In this document: positions 44,266 through 55,935 of the stretch, in pieces
How the letters are laid out: every line of letters starts with the position of its first letter
Position numbering within the stretch: position 1 is the stretch's first letter
Origin: Aedes albopictus
Lineage: Eukaryota; Arthropoda; Insecta; Diptera; Culicidae
DNA: 64,000 nucleotides
Assembly: GCF_035046485.1 (NCBI RefSeq)
Contig: NC_085138.1
Span: 367,601,238-367,665,237 of the forward strand
Reading direction: 5' to 3'
Made by a program: the position numbers and the translations under genes
The notes under the pieces: generated by a model
The model's database searches: none
The model's input: the letters and a program-made list of their open reading frames with translations, nothing else
Told to the model about the DNA's origin: nothing

Positions 44266-44696
44266 TTAAGGAAAGAAAGAAAAATTGCTCGGCATTCAGT
44301 CAGAGTGGACTACGCGTTTTTTCGGGCAGGAAAAGATAGACTGAGCTGAGAAATTCGTATAACCCGAGCTTTTCGACGTTATGTTGATGTGTCATTACAA
44401 AAAACAATAATAGAATTTCTAAAAAAAAAAAAAGCTAGAGATTTGATAATTCAAGTGCTTGCAGGACATTTTCTCGAAATTATTGAAAAACAGATGGTCC
44501 GGTCTGACTTAACGCCAACCATTTCCACCAGTACCTTTTTCTGTGATTTATTCAGATTTTTTATTAATTCCTTCTGGAATTCCTCTACGGATTTTTCCAG
44601 GGCTCTCTCCAGAAGTTACTCGATCATTTTTCCTTGGAATCACTTGCTGAGTTCTTCTATATTTGAGTATATCAAATTTTTTTTTTCTGAGAATAA
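44266..44696. other. mixed spacer and antisense 12-bp repeat
   Basis: A unique stretch (44270-44530) is followed by antisense repeat units (44540-44660) up to the left end of the next element. Confidence 0.45.
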
Positions 44697-44699
44697 AGG

Positions 44700-46518
44700 G
44701 GGTATCTTAGACCAAGCCCACTCGTGGGCTTAATACTACACACGCAACAGCACGTCGTTAACGATTTTTAATTTCGTTACCCACCCATTTTCGCACCGGT
44801 CGTTCGTTTCCATGTGAATAAAATAATGATCGGTCGCCTTTGCGCACCGGTGGTCTCTATTCTATCCGTACCATCGGTTTTTTGCACTTCTGTAAATCAT
44901 CGCAATATTTTGTGTATTTCTATGGTGTTATTGCAAATCTTATTCAGTATAACAATCTGTGCTCATATTTTGAAAGAAGGGGTTTTGGATAAGACTGAAA
45001 ACAATTAGTAAAAATTGAACTCAAATAAATAATTCCCTTGGAGATTTGTACCAGTTTTGGTGCGTTTAAAGATATTATTTTCTCAATAATGTATGATTGT
45101 ATTTAATCTCGGAATTCAAGCAATCTTTTTTTAAATTATGTGTTTGTTGCTTACTGTATGACTTGTAGGTTGAATTTTGATCTAAAATAATATCCATCTC
45201 TTCGATATCCATATCCATGTTGCCTTTCTTATGAAGGAAGATATATGAAAATGTGGATAAAAGAGCTGTGAATAAATGTGTAATATTGGAAAGATCTCCC
45301 CAATTGTTGGGTTGTTTTTATAGATCTAATGTCGAACCTCCTATTCTGTATGATCGGTGTTATTCGCATGGGGTCTTCGCAGATTTTTTTTCTGCTTTGC
45401 CTTATTGTTTCTACAAGGGTGAAGTTACCCATTTCGCACACTTTCTTCCTAATGTCTCGTTTGTTTAATTTATATTTTTAAATTTATATTAAATAAACCA
45501 CCCATTGACGACCACCATTTTCAAAAACAGCAATCAAACCAAAACACCTTTGCCTTTTTTCGAAATATTCACGGCAAAACGAAAGGCGAGGCACAGCTCT
45601 TTCAAAGCGGGGGATCTCAGCCCGGAAAGTGAAGAAAGAAAACCTTGTGGTCACTTATTACCGTCAAATGATATCTTTCCGGGTTAGAAAATACGCACAT
45701 CTTCTCACCGGAATCTGTGACGGATGACGATAATTTTGGAACTTGTCGGAACAAACTTCGCGAGTTATTTATTTGGACATTTTATAAATGTGTGAATCCA
45801 AACTTTACTTGCTGCGTAGCAACCCCGGCTCAAACATGTACGTGTTAAAATAGCAAAATTCACTGAATCACTATACATTTCTTCAAATATTAGTTTCGAA
45901 ACGATCGGCCGAATCAAAAACTAAAGGTGTGATTATGAACAATCGTAACTATTTTTATAAGAAAATCAATACATTTTCGTTATGTATGATCCTAAAATTG
46001 GCGAAGAAGGGAAAACTTTATTCATAACATACTTAAGCAAAGCTTGTCAATTTAAACCTATTATTTTTCTGCGTTTGTATTGTCACTCTATCACAATTGT
46101 ATATCAGACAATTTGTTGTGTTATTCGTGTAACGATCTATGTTTTGGTTGAAAATTTCAAAGCAAGTAAAAATGAAATTTTTAAATATTTGATGCAAACT
46201 AAAATAAGCTCCTACCTATACAAAACAAGAAAATCATTCTCTAGAAACTATATACATACCTGGCAACAAATCCATACTCATGTTCTTTCGTCTCCTTTTT
46301 ACGCTACCCAGAGAGCTAAACGCGAGAGAGCGCACGAGCCTACGGATAGAGACCGTACTTTGCGTGTCTCTATATTCTAAGCCCCGCTACGAACCGTACG
46401 TAAACTTTTCGCTTTCGAGCCCTACTTAGCAGCGACCGGTGCGGTTCGCTTCTTTGTTCGGGGCTCTACTTAACGTTAAAACGCTTGATTGAGCCCATGA
46501 GTGGGCTTGGTCTTAGGG
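44700..46518. mobile_element. ~1.8-kb element with palindromic inverted ends
   Basis: The left end has TTAGACCAAGCCCACTCGTG and the right end, on the other strand, TAAGACCAAGCCCACTCATG. Each end itself contains a small hairpin (AAGCCCAC/GTGGGCTT on the left). Subterminal blocks GCACCGGTCG and GGTCTCTATYCTATCCGTA-like repeats are also inverted between the two sides. A 132-codon frame at 45982-46380 has no recognisable domain. The target duplication is unclear, so the superfamily is open. Confidence 0.6.
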
Positions 46519-46529
46519 TGTTTCTTCAA

Positions 46530-46930
46530 ATACTTCAATAATTTTAGACGGTTTCTGGATAATTTCTTGAAATTTCCTGAAGGAATATCTGAACAAACAA
46601 ACAAAGACTTGTTAAATAAACGATGGGAAGAATTTTCGAAGCAATCCCTGTACGATTTGTAAAGAAGTTTTGGTCAGAGTTTCTAATTTTGAGAAAGTTT
46701 CTGGGTACAAATATATCTTCTCAAAAGAATTTCAAAGGATATCCCAGCAGGAATTCGTGAAAGAAATTTTGAAATAATTTCTGAAGTAATCTCCAATAGA
46801 ATCCCTTTAGAAAACTTAGGAAGCACTTTTGAATGTATATCTAGAGGAATATTTGAAGAAATTCCAAGGAAATTACTGAAGGGAGCTCAGGAAAAAATAC
46901 CTGGAAATTTCTCGAGAAACTTACTTTTTA
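46530..46930 (+). repeat. 12-bp repeat block, mainly sense
   Basis: After about 30 bp of antisense units the block runs in sense orientation. Together with 44540-44660 it appears to be one block split by the 44.7-46.5-kb element. Confidence 0.6.
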
Positions 46931-47118
46931 GAATCGCGTACCACCATAAACGCGAATCGAACCGTTCAATAGTCATGCTTTTGGGGTCAGCCTCAAAGGG
47001 ATCAAATCAGTTTTGCTTTTGTCTCTCTTTAAGAAGAAATATGTTCATTAAATAGTATAACCTCTCTTTCAATTGCCGGCACTCAAATGCTTTGATTTCA
47101 CCAAAATGATTTACAAAT
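46931..47118. other. short spacer
   Basis: No feature was recognised. Confidence 0.35.
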
Positions 47119-47126
47119 ACACCGGG

Positions 47127-47283
47127 CATTGGCGAAACTACGATTTTTTGCCAGGGGGTGCACTACAAACAACATATTCACTAGTTCATCCATTCATCAT
47201 TCATCGCTGAATATCTCACAGCAACGCATTTCAATGCTAGGGGGTGCCTGGCACCCCCGGCACCCCCGCTAGTTTCGCCTATG
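47127..47283. mobile_element. 157-bp hAT-like MITE
   Basis: The inverted ends are CATTGGCGAAACTACG and CATAGGCGAAACTAGCG, with a perfect 8-bp duplication ACACCGGG (47119-47126 and 47284-47291). A small GGGGGTGCC/GGCACCCCC hairpin lies near the right end. An 8-bp duplication and CA ends suit the hAT superfamily. Confidence 0.85.
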
Positions 47284-47291
47284 ACACCGGG

Positions 47292-47879
47292 TCCCTTACC
47301 AGATTTTCAGGGGAATATCCTGAATCTACTACCATTCCCAACCCGCCACTTCGTATTACTTATAAGGGTGTCGTTGAGTTGGAGGCCTCTCGTTAAGTAA
47401 GTGCTACATCATCAAAACTTACTACTCATGTTCCAAGTTATGGTAAAGATGGGAATGGCCGGGAATAGCTACATTCATGCTTTTGGTATTCTTGTTTAAG
47501 ATTCAACTAAGGTTAACACCTGGCCTTGTTCTTACAAGCAGTCTGCAGAATGTTGTTGGAATAAAATCTACAAAGTATATAGTAAAGACTGTAACTACGC
47601 TAACGCTTATCTCATTTAAATAGCACAGTGAACTGGTTTACTAGTAATTATGATAAAGTTACTTACGTTTGCCTCATTCGTGAACTCATTTGAAAATAAA
47701 ATCTAAAATAACATTTTCTAGTCAAATAGACTACAAGAGATTCTTAGAACCATCACAAAACAAGAATAAATGGTATAAGGTTTTATGACGGTTTTCAAAA
47801 TCGCTACAAGAGCAATTGGCCATCAAAATGTTTTTTGCCGGCTGTTCGGGTTCGTTTGGAAGTTGACCATCAATGTTAA
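47292..47879. other. non-coding spacer
   Basis: No gene or element ends were recognised. Confidence 0.4.
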
Positions 47880-49475
47880 CTTTTTTCCCGATCAGCCTAG
47901 ATAGCTGTGTAGTGTCGGTAGCGGTTGTCTCAATTGGCTAAGAATAACACTACGGACCGCCTGATCCAGTGGTAAGAGTCCACTAAACAGGTGACCCCTA
48001 ATTCATGGTGTTATGCGGCTTTATGCTTACCGTGCCAAAGAATGAATGGTTAGGGGGGTCTAATAAAAACCTAACCACAAACGGAGCCTGTGGAGAATTA
48101 GGGCGTCATCCACAGTATTACGCCCTTACTGCGCTAACCGGAGCAATGGTGCAGTGGACCTTGCGTTTCTCCGAGATAATCAGTTGCCCTTCTTAAGTCT
48201 CAAATTTGAGGCTCAATAAGGGCGGGGTTATTCAAATGTTGTTAATTAGCTTACATTACTGCCTATATGGGTTCGCTTAATGCGTTTTCGCCATTGGCGT
48301 TTTTCAATTGACCACGATTTGGACAGATAAGGACTCTCCATTTGACCTTTTTGTACTTTGGAGTGTTCCTTCGCAAACTTTGCGTATTCAGACGTCCCTG
48401 CTCAACAAGCTAGGGAACCTGTAATAATTGGTTGCGATCACATTTTATGGATAACTCGCTTCCTACTCCAAGAGAGTTTCATTATGGTTTTGTTATTACA
48501 ACGCCCTTCATTGCGGTATACCATAGCTACTGCTTTGAAAGAAGCTTGTCCTCTGCGGTCTGTGCGGACCGCAAGAGGTATTCCTGAATGGAACTCGGAC
48601 CTGTTCAAGTTCTAAATATCTTCGGATAAACCAGTCTTTTGTATAGCTACGAATCTTTAGCTTCTACCCGAGGATTGTAGTTATAGAATCGATTTAGTGA
48701 GCACTAAAAAGCTCTGCTTACTTCAAATCTCCTGGAGCAAATGGGGCTTTATCCTATTTTTCTCCAGAGGGATTTGAGTTTTCAAACATGTTTTGAACTC
48801 TTGTAGTTTTCTATTGGGTATTTTCATGGCATGAAATTACTCTGTAGTTTTATCCCGAAAGGGTGCGTGCGTTGTAAAAAGAAGGAATAAGTTCCAGATT
48901 TATCTGGTTACGTCGTTCTTTCTGAAATGCTCGAAACGCATTGTCGATTATCACATCTGTGATGTTCGTCTGGCTAACATGCCTGTTCATGTGAACTCAC
49001 ATGTCTCCCAATTTGGGATGTCCACAGTGACTCTTTTACATAAAGTTGTATACGTTTTCAAGAAGGCACTCGCTCAAACGTAGTTTTTGCTTGGGTGATT
49101 TCTTGAATATTGAGGATGCTTTTGATGACGTGCCTTTCTATGTCATATTGAAAGTCGCATGACGTCGCGAGCTACCTCCAATGAGCTATAGGCTCTTTTT
49201 ACGCTTATGCGTTTTACAGTGTCCTTTTCAGGGCACTGATTAACCCCGTTGTGGTATGAGCTATGAGCTCTCGTTGCGCTTATGCGCTCATTCCCTCTTC
49301 TAGGGCACCCCTTCCTATTTCATCACCTTTCTTTTTCCCAATTCCCATCCCTTGTCCCAATCTCCCTCAGGTAAATGATGAAATAGGCTCATATGTATGG
49401 CGATGGCACAAATGTCCCAAATGGAGGATAACGTGCCTCTGGAGCCGGCCTTCTGATACCTGATACCTGATACAT
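47880..49475 (+). pseudogene. decayed LOA-like non-LTR retrotransposon
   Basis: Pieces of LINE protein occur on the + strand with stops and frameshifts. An endonuclease-RT linker lies near 48545-48615 (VRTARGIPEWNSDL). RT-like segments follow near 48925-49000 (LSEMLERIVDYHICDVRLAN) and 49105-49150 (IEDAFDDVPF, where the family has DIEGAFDN). The 3' end carries TGATACC repeats at about 49455-49473. The motif set resembles the LOA clade (for example Lian of Aedes); this is family knowledge applied by eye. Much of the ORF is missing between recognisable pieces. Confidence 0.65.
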
Positions 49476-49819
49476 GGGATGTCTCATTGACTGGTTTTAA
49501 ACGCTATTCTACAAAAAGTCTGCGAGAATTCGAATCGTCTATTTCCGTGTTATGAAATCATGAAATAAAAGTTTGGGTGTTGTACTTTTCTGAAAAGGCT
49601 TTGATTTTGATTACTGGCAAACGGCGTCAAGATATGTTTGCATTCTATCCTTTTCTTAAGAAATGGCCAGCTACTTCCACAGAGGCATTTTACATTTTTT
49701 GCCACCTCTTTTTTTTTTTTTTTTTAACTGCTATGGCTCACCCTAACGAGTATCCGTCAGATGTTCAACTGCGTCCTAATGAGGAAATCATGCACGAAAA
49801 TTACTGCTTCCTATTTTGA
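49476..49819. other. non-coding spacer with poly-T
   Basis: A T-run lies near 49706-49725. An 80-codon frame has no recognisable domain. Confidence 0.35.
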
Positions 49820-50280
49820 GGTACCAATCGCCAGATCGCTACTAGTCGCGCACCCGTCCGTGATCGCGCGGCTCGGGCACGAGCCGGGGTCCCAAAATCA
49901 CCGCCAGTCTGCACCGTTTTTTTTTTCTCTTGTCTTCTTTCTATAAATATCCTGGCACGCGGCCCAGTCCGTTGTTGTTTACGCCTCGTCCCCCGTCCGA
50001 TCAGCTTCATGCAACTAGCTATCCGTTGGCCAAACAAACTCGTAAAATATGTCACCCGAGAAAAATATGTGTACGGTGAAGAGGAGGAAAAAAATGGATG
50101 CTGCAGGCCGGACGAGGACATGCACCCTCACATAATTTCGGGAATAGTGAAGCAGAAGAGCAACTGCAACTTTTTCGAAAAAAAAAAATCCCTCTCGAAA
50201 ACAGCTCACAGAGCTGAGATCGAACATTGCTGGGCGGCGGCGAGTGAGGTTTGTCCTTTTGACTAGGATTTTTTTTTTTG
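49820..50280. promoter_or_regulatory. unique GC-richer island, candidate regulatory DNA
   Basis: Non-repetitive sequence with frames up to 106 codons on both strands, none with recognisable domains. It is listed as a candidate only because it is unique sequence in repeat-rich surroundings. Confidence 0.3.
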
Positions 50281-52310
50281 AAACGGTGTGCTGGACGTAT
50301 GAAGTGTGGACAGTATTTAGGTACCCCTACATGATATTGTCGGAACAGCTGCCAATTTCCATCCATTGATTATTCCGCACAAGCATGTTTAGTGATGACA
50401 ATATGAATAAGTACTGTATCAGACAACGATAATTTAAAATTATGGGGAAGTACCATAGCAGCTTTTTGTGCCACTTTTTGTTAAAAAAAAATAAAAGAAG
50501 ATAAAAAATAAAAAATAAATAAAAAAATAGAAAAAATATAAACTCTCAAAATTAAGGATCAAAAGCAAAAGAGTAAAACAAATGAGCAATTAATTTCTTA
50601 TGAGTGCTAAGTGCTATCTAGCTTTTGATAAATTTCACATATTTTTGATACCAAGCAAAACTGGTCAAGAAGACCATACCATTTTATCATACAGCTGATT
50701 GTTTTTAGAACCCGATGAAACATTGTGATTGTATTCAGTTTGAAATTCAAGAAAATTTGAACACTTTCTAACAATTCTCAAGATTATTTATTAAGAGTTG
50801 AAGTTTGCCGATCGATATTTAGAATATAAATAACTAAAACAAACAAATCTCACACAGGAGTCACGAATGAGTTATCCTGAACTTTTATGTTAAAAATTCA
50901 ATCATAAAAAATTCAAAGAAAATTGTCCATAAAAATATATTTTTAAATTCAATGATGTTTTCTCTCTGGACTACAAAAGATCGCCATATACCAATCGTTG
51001 GGAAGAAATTGTTCTTATAATAAATAGATGTCTTCTATGCGAGGTTGCCTAAACTCGCAATAAAAGGGCATCTTAAAAACTTATAAAATAGAAGATCTTC
51101 ATTGATAAGGAAAATCAAAATAAACACATTGAAAAATACGCTTGCTCACGCCTCTTGCCACCATAAGTTATTATCCAATTACATCGCGGAGATGATTGTT
51201 CCCCTTTGTTAACCTACCCTCCGAAATACAACCGTACAAAAAAACAACCCCTCGTATTAATTACAAATCAACACCACATCAATATAAAAAAATCCAACCA
51301 GCGAAAAAAAAAAACAACAAACAAACGCCCCTGTCAAAAAATCAACTGATTAACCCCACTTGACACGGAGGCTGAAAATGCACTCCTCTAATAAACCACA
51401 CCATAAATGAACCGTCATCATTGCCCTGCGTTCGTGCTAGTGCTAGATCGCAGCACGATTGCGTAATGAAAAAATCATTTCAAAATCCGACGAAAAAAAA
51501 AATTCTCCAAATCTAAAAAATCCAACCAGAAAAAATCACCCCTCGATATTCAGTTGAGTTGCGCGTTTTCTATCATAGATCGTCGGTAGAAAAAAGATCC
51601 CCTCGGCATATGCGCGTGTAAGGGATCCTACAGCTCGGGACCTTTGCCGGATAAGGGGCCGATCAGTTTGGTCTGGATTTTTTTTCCGCTGTTCATTGAT
51701 CGCTTTGTTTCGGTTGTCAGAAATACTGTGAGGGAAAAATGAATGATCTATAGATGAGAAGAGAGCAAAAAAAAAAGCTGGTACGGCACATGTGTTTTGG
51801 CTTTTTATCTGTGATCTTGCGTTTTTTTTTCGGATGTGAGGATTATTGAACCATGTATTGTGAAGGTTTTTTTTCGAGGGAAATGAAGAATCAGGTAGAT
51901 TCGATTCACGGGGACGGAACAGGTGATAACTTTTCTGCGAATTGTTCGATTTCAATGACAATTCTCATTTCTGGTAAATCTCTAACGATTAAGAGATAGA
52001 GAAACGACTCCGTTAATATTGGCCAAGATAGAGGTTTGATTGCTAACCACAGAAAAAAGATATTTCCATTGCATTGTTGCATAGAGTGACTTTGAGTATT
52101 TACGGAAGTTTTACCTGAGTCTTAAATATGAAAATTATACAACAGATATTTTTTGACCATTTAACTTTGAACTGAATTTTAAACTATTTTTTTAGCATAG
52201 TTGCTCGTTTCGTAAATCTCAGTCTTCGTAACCAATGCATCTATAATTTAAACTGTTACTACCTTATTTCTTATACTAAACATGTACGTTGAGAAACAAT
52301 TTGGAAATTG
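50281..52310. promoter_or_regulatory. AT-rich then mixed unique region, no gene recognised
   Basis: 50280-51130 is AT-rich with an (A/T)-rich run near 50475-50540. 51130-51980 is unique and somewhat richer in GC. A minus-strand frame at 51536-51961 (141 codons) is the longest here. It is R/S/N/F-rich and has no domain or splice context that I can recognise, so I do not call a gene. Confidence 0.35.
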
Positions 52311-52442
52311 TTTTTTGCCTTTCTCGTACACTAAGTGTACTGGAAAGGCTATATGTTCACTCCAAAAATGACTTTACGATAGAAGGCCCGGAGGGTCGAG
52401 TCACATATACCAATCAACTCAGCTCGACGAATTGAGGTGATG

Positions 52443-52502
52443 TCTGTGTGTATGTATGTGTGTGTGTATGTATGTGTGTGTGTATGTGTGTATGTGTGTG
52501 TA
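52443..52502 (+). repeat. (TG/TATG)n microsatellite
   Basis: Alternating TGTG and TATG units over about 60 bp. The shorter counterpart in composite repeat 1 is at about 32050-32084. Confidence 0.85.
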
Positions 52503-52649
52503 CAAAAAAAAACTCACATCACTTTTTGGCAGTAAACCTGAACCGATTTTAATGGCCGATGGTTCATTCGACGGGAAATCTGGTCCCATTGTTTCCTATT
52601 GAAAATGGTTTGGATCGGTCCAGCCGTTCCGGAGTTATGGCCATTTAGG

Positions 52650-54010
52650 TGTTCCGGATCGGTACCCCAGGAAGGGGCCAGATATGAAAACGCTACAAAC
52701 CCATCCATGCGACACATCAAACTACGGCATTTTCGGTAACTTGATGAACGGTAAGCAGAAAAATGGTCTCAGACCATATCTGAACCGGTAGTGTCCCGGA
52801 ACCGGTTCCGGGTGTCCCGCCGGAAGTGGCCAAACATAAAAGTGCACTAAACCCATGCATGCGGCATATCAAACCGCAGCTTTTTCGATACCCTGATGAA
52901 CAGTAAGAAGGAATACATTCTCAGACCATATTGGATCCAGTAGTATTCCGGAACCGGTTCCAGATGTCCAGTATAAAAGTTAACCAATCCCATGCATGCG
53001 ACATATCAAGTACATAGTGGCTTTTTTGACATCCTGATGAAAGGTAAGCAGGAAAATATTCTCAGACCATATTTAAACCCGTTGTGTTCCGCAACCGGTT
53101 CCGGGTGTCCCGCCGGAAGTGGCCAAATATGGAATTGAACTAAAACCATGCATGCGACATATCAAACCGCGGCTTTTTCGATAACCTGATGAACAGTATG
53201 CAGGAAAGCATTCTCAGAACATATCGGAACCAGTAGTGTTCCGGAACCGGTTCCAGATGCCCCGCCAGAGGTGGCCAAGTTTAAAAGTTAACCAAACCCA
53301 TACATGCGACATATCAAATAGTGGCTTTTTGGATATCCTGATGAACAGTCAGCAGGAAAATATTCTCAGATCGTATGTATCTGAACCGGTAGTGATCCGG
53401 AACCGGTTCCGGGTGTCCCGCCGAAAATGGCCAAACAAAAAAGTGAACCAAACCCATGCGACAAATCAAATCGAGGATTTTTAGGTATCTTGATTGGCAA
53501 AAAAAAAGTTTCCGGCCATATTTGGAACAACCGGTAGTATTCCTCACCGATTAAGGGTGCCCCATCGGAAGTGATCAAATGTAAAGGAGAACCAACCCCA
53601 TAAATAGCTGTTTTGGTGACCTGATGAACGGTTAACAAGAGAAACAATCATAGACCACACTTAGGAAAACCAATACTGTGCCGAAATCGGTTCCAGGTGC
53701 TCCGCCGGAAGTGGTCAAATGTAGAACGGAACCAAACGCATGCACACCGTGCATTAAATATTGGCTTTTTCGATTACACGCAGAACGGTCAGCAAGAAAA
53801 GTCTCAGGCCACTTTAAGACTACCGGTAGTGTACCGGAACCACTTTCGAGTGTCTCGCCGGAACTGGCGAATTGCCCAAATAAGTGTTTGACAGTACATC
53901 AAATAGCAGCTTTTTTGAATACACGATGATCGATTCGTAAGAACATAGCCTCAGACCATATTTTAGACAACCGGTAGTGTCCCGAAACCCGGTAGTGTTC
54001 CCGAAAGAGA
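52650..54010 (+). repeat. tandem array, about nine 140-156-bp units
   Basis: The palindrome GGAACCGGTTCC marks units at 52798, 52950, 53091 (one change), 53243 and 53399, with diverged versions near 53540, 53682 and 53835. Measured spacings are 152, 141, 152 and 156 bp. GTCCCGCCGGAAGTGGCCAA follows in most units. Frames through it are artefacts. Confidence 0.85.
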
Positions 54011-54465
54011 ACAAAATCTTACAAATTAAACCCACATACAAACAGACGTCGCACTGTACTTACTACCTATCGCTCTTGTTTTCAACGGTCAATAAGATAT
54101 AGCCCAAATGTTCAGAAAAAAAAATGTGTGATCTGTGATTGTGTAAAGAGTTATAGCTTAGTTTGTTAGTATCCTTGATATTGATCAGCCTCCAGTGTTA
54201 GTGAAGGTGCTCAACAAAGTGCTCAAGCAGTCAAATGATAAGTTTGATATTTTTCAGCCCTGCTTATACGTTGAACATAACGTCGGACTATGTGCAATCA
54301 ATAAGTTTTAAGTCAATTCAAAGATGTCTTTGATAAAATGCTTGCTTTTCTATAAAAATATTCGGATTCAGAAACACTTTGACTTACGTTGTCGGAAAGA
54401 TTGTGAGCACATGTTCGACGAGAAAGGCACTATCACCACTAGGTGGATTAATTTGGGTTTTTGTT

Positions 54466-54889
54466 ACTTAAAATACATTTTTTTTGCAAAATTTAAAAAA
54501 ATAAACATATTTCCATAAACTTGTAAAAATCACACAGCTAGTTACGTTCGGCATTTTGTTTTTTCGTGAAATCTCCATTTTCTTTCTTTATACTAGAAAC
54601 TTTTTAGTTCGTAGCTTTTTTTAACGTGAACTAAAAGCACTGAAATTTTGATTAATATTAGACTATATACTAAAACTACATTGGTTACATTTTGAGCGAG
54701 ATCGGTTAGGTTTTCTGAGAGTTATGGAACTTGAGGCCTTGTACCGACTTTTCGAACCCTCTAAGCAGAATACCCTCTTCGAATAAGTGTAATCAGCTTT
54801 GCACCTTTCAATTATGCTCTATTTGGCTTATCCTTCGACAGATACGCGGATTTCGAATACCACTTGTAATCTTCCTGGATAACTGACAC
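54466..54889. other. non-coding spacer
   Basis: No feature was recognised. Confidence 0.4.
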
Positions 54890-55310
54890 TCAAATCTGGA
54901 AGAAATCCTGGAAAAAAATTCCTAAAAGAATCTCTGAAGCATTTTCAGGAGGTTTCCTTGGAAGAACTCTTGGGGATGCTTCGGCAGAAATTCTTTTCAG
55001 AACTTCTTATATAATTCTTGAATGGTTTAGTTGATTAAAATTTCAGAAGCAATTTCTTAAACATTGCCTGAATAAAATCTGAAGGAAACCCGGCAGAAAT
55101 TTTAAAAAAATACTGGAGTCATTGAAGTGAAGTAGTCACTGAATAAATTTCAGAAGGGATATAGTTTCTAGATGGAATCTTTGGCATTTCTTTACGAATT
55201 TCTTGAAGATTTTTTGGAGAAATGACAAAGAATACTTTTTGGAGTAATTTCTGAAACAATTTCTGATAGAATCTCAGATTTTCTGTCAACTTTTTTGGAT
55301 AAAATTAAGT
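54890..55310 (+). repeat. 12-bp repeat block, sense
   Basis: Sense GGAATTTCTGAA-type units with moderate divergence. Confidence 0.65.
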
Positions 55311-55439
55311 TTCATTGAGCGTTTTCATATTCTTTAACTAAAGCACAATCGTTGGAATAAATAAAAGTCTTCCAAATTATATGCAGAAGACGCATTATTG
55401 AAGTCACTTTCAATTTCTTATTTTTTATTATTCTTTGTT

Positions 55440-55708
55440 GGGTATCTAAGTCACAACGACCAGCTGTTTGATCTATTGTGACATATGCCCCAGTTTGTTT
55501 TAGCTTATCAAGTTGACGTATTACTACTTCTAGCAATACTCAAACCTTGACTGTGCGTTTGATCCCAACATGGTGACACAGCTCGGATAAACTGTACAAC
55601 CGTATTGGGGCTTGTTCTCCTGACATCAAGGGGTTCTATCAGCCCCTTGTCGAAGAACATAATTCTTTTAATAGCAATTGGCGGACATCGGCATAACAAA
55701 TGTTTCAA
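55440..55708 (-). pseudogene. 3'-terminal relic of a LINE ORF
   Basis: On the minus strand a frame from 55708 reads KHLLCRCPPIAIKR, the HLL-C-CP signature near the C-terminus of many insect non-LTR retrotransposon ORFs, followed by a VVQFIRAV.P.WDQT segment and a stop near 55508. Sequence beyond it looks like a LINE 3' UTR. The RT itself is absent, so this is a 5'-truncated dead copy. The clade is not resolved. Confidence 0.55.
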
Positions 55709-55719
55709 TGTTTTGGATT

Positions 55720-55930
55720 TGTTTCAATGAAATTAAATCTCATCAGGATATTTTTAAACATTTCTGTAAAAATTCTTTCAGATAATCCTCTAAGAATAAC
55801 TCCTACACATGTTTTATGTAATTTCATAAAATACTTCTTTAAATATCTGTGGAGTAAAATCTCAAGAAATTCCCGGAAGAATCTCCTAAGTAATCTCAAC
55901 CGCAGGAGACATTCCAAAGAGAAACCTTCT
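55720..55930 (-). repeat. 12-bp repeat block, antisense
   Basis: Units such as AAAATTCTTTCAGATAATCC and AAATTCCCGGAAGAATCTCC. It abuts the left end of the 2.39-kb element. Confidence 0.6.
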
Positions 55931-55935
55931 AGGTA

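Larger units (their letters stand above)
52311..54465 (+). mobile_element. composite repeat 2: shared ends, GGAACCGGTTCC tandem array
   Basis: The left ~200 bp (TGCCTTTCTCGTACAC, ACTGGAAAGGCTATATGTTC, then a TATG/TGTG run and GGATCGGTCCAGCCGTTCCG) and the right ~45 bp (GAGAAAGGCACTATCACCAC, then TAGGTGGATTAATT) match composite repeat 1. The internal array at 52650-54010 is unrelated to that of repeat 1. A fragment resembling the 6.5-kb MITE end lies at about 54043-54100. No protein is encoded. Confidence 0.7.

Noticed and set aside
45982..46380. 132-codon frame as a transposase
   Set aside because: No catalytic or DNA-binding motif could be recognised, although it lies inside a terminal-inverted-repeat element.
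51536..51961. 141-codon minus-strand frame as a gene
   Set aside because: The composition is low-complexity, with no domain and no supporting structure. It is listed only as a unique region.
52798..53850. Regularly spaced GGAACCGGTTCC palindromes as an operator array
   Set aside because: The spacing follows the tandem unit length and the whole unit is repeated, so the palindromes are not independent sites.
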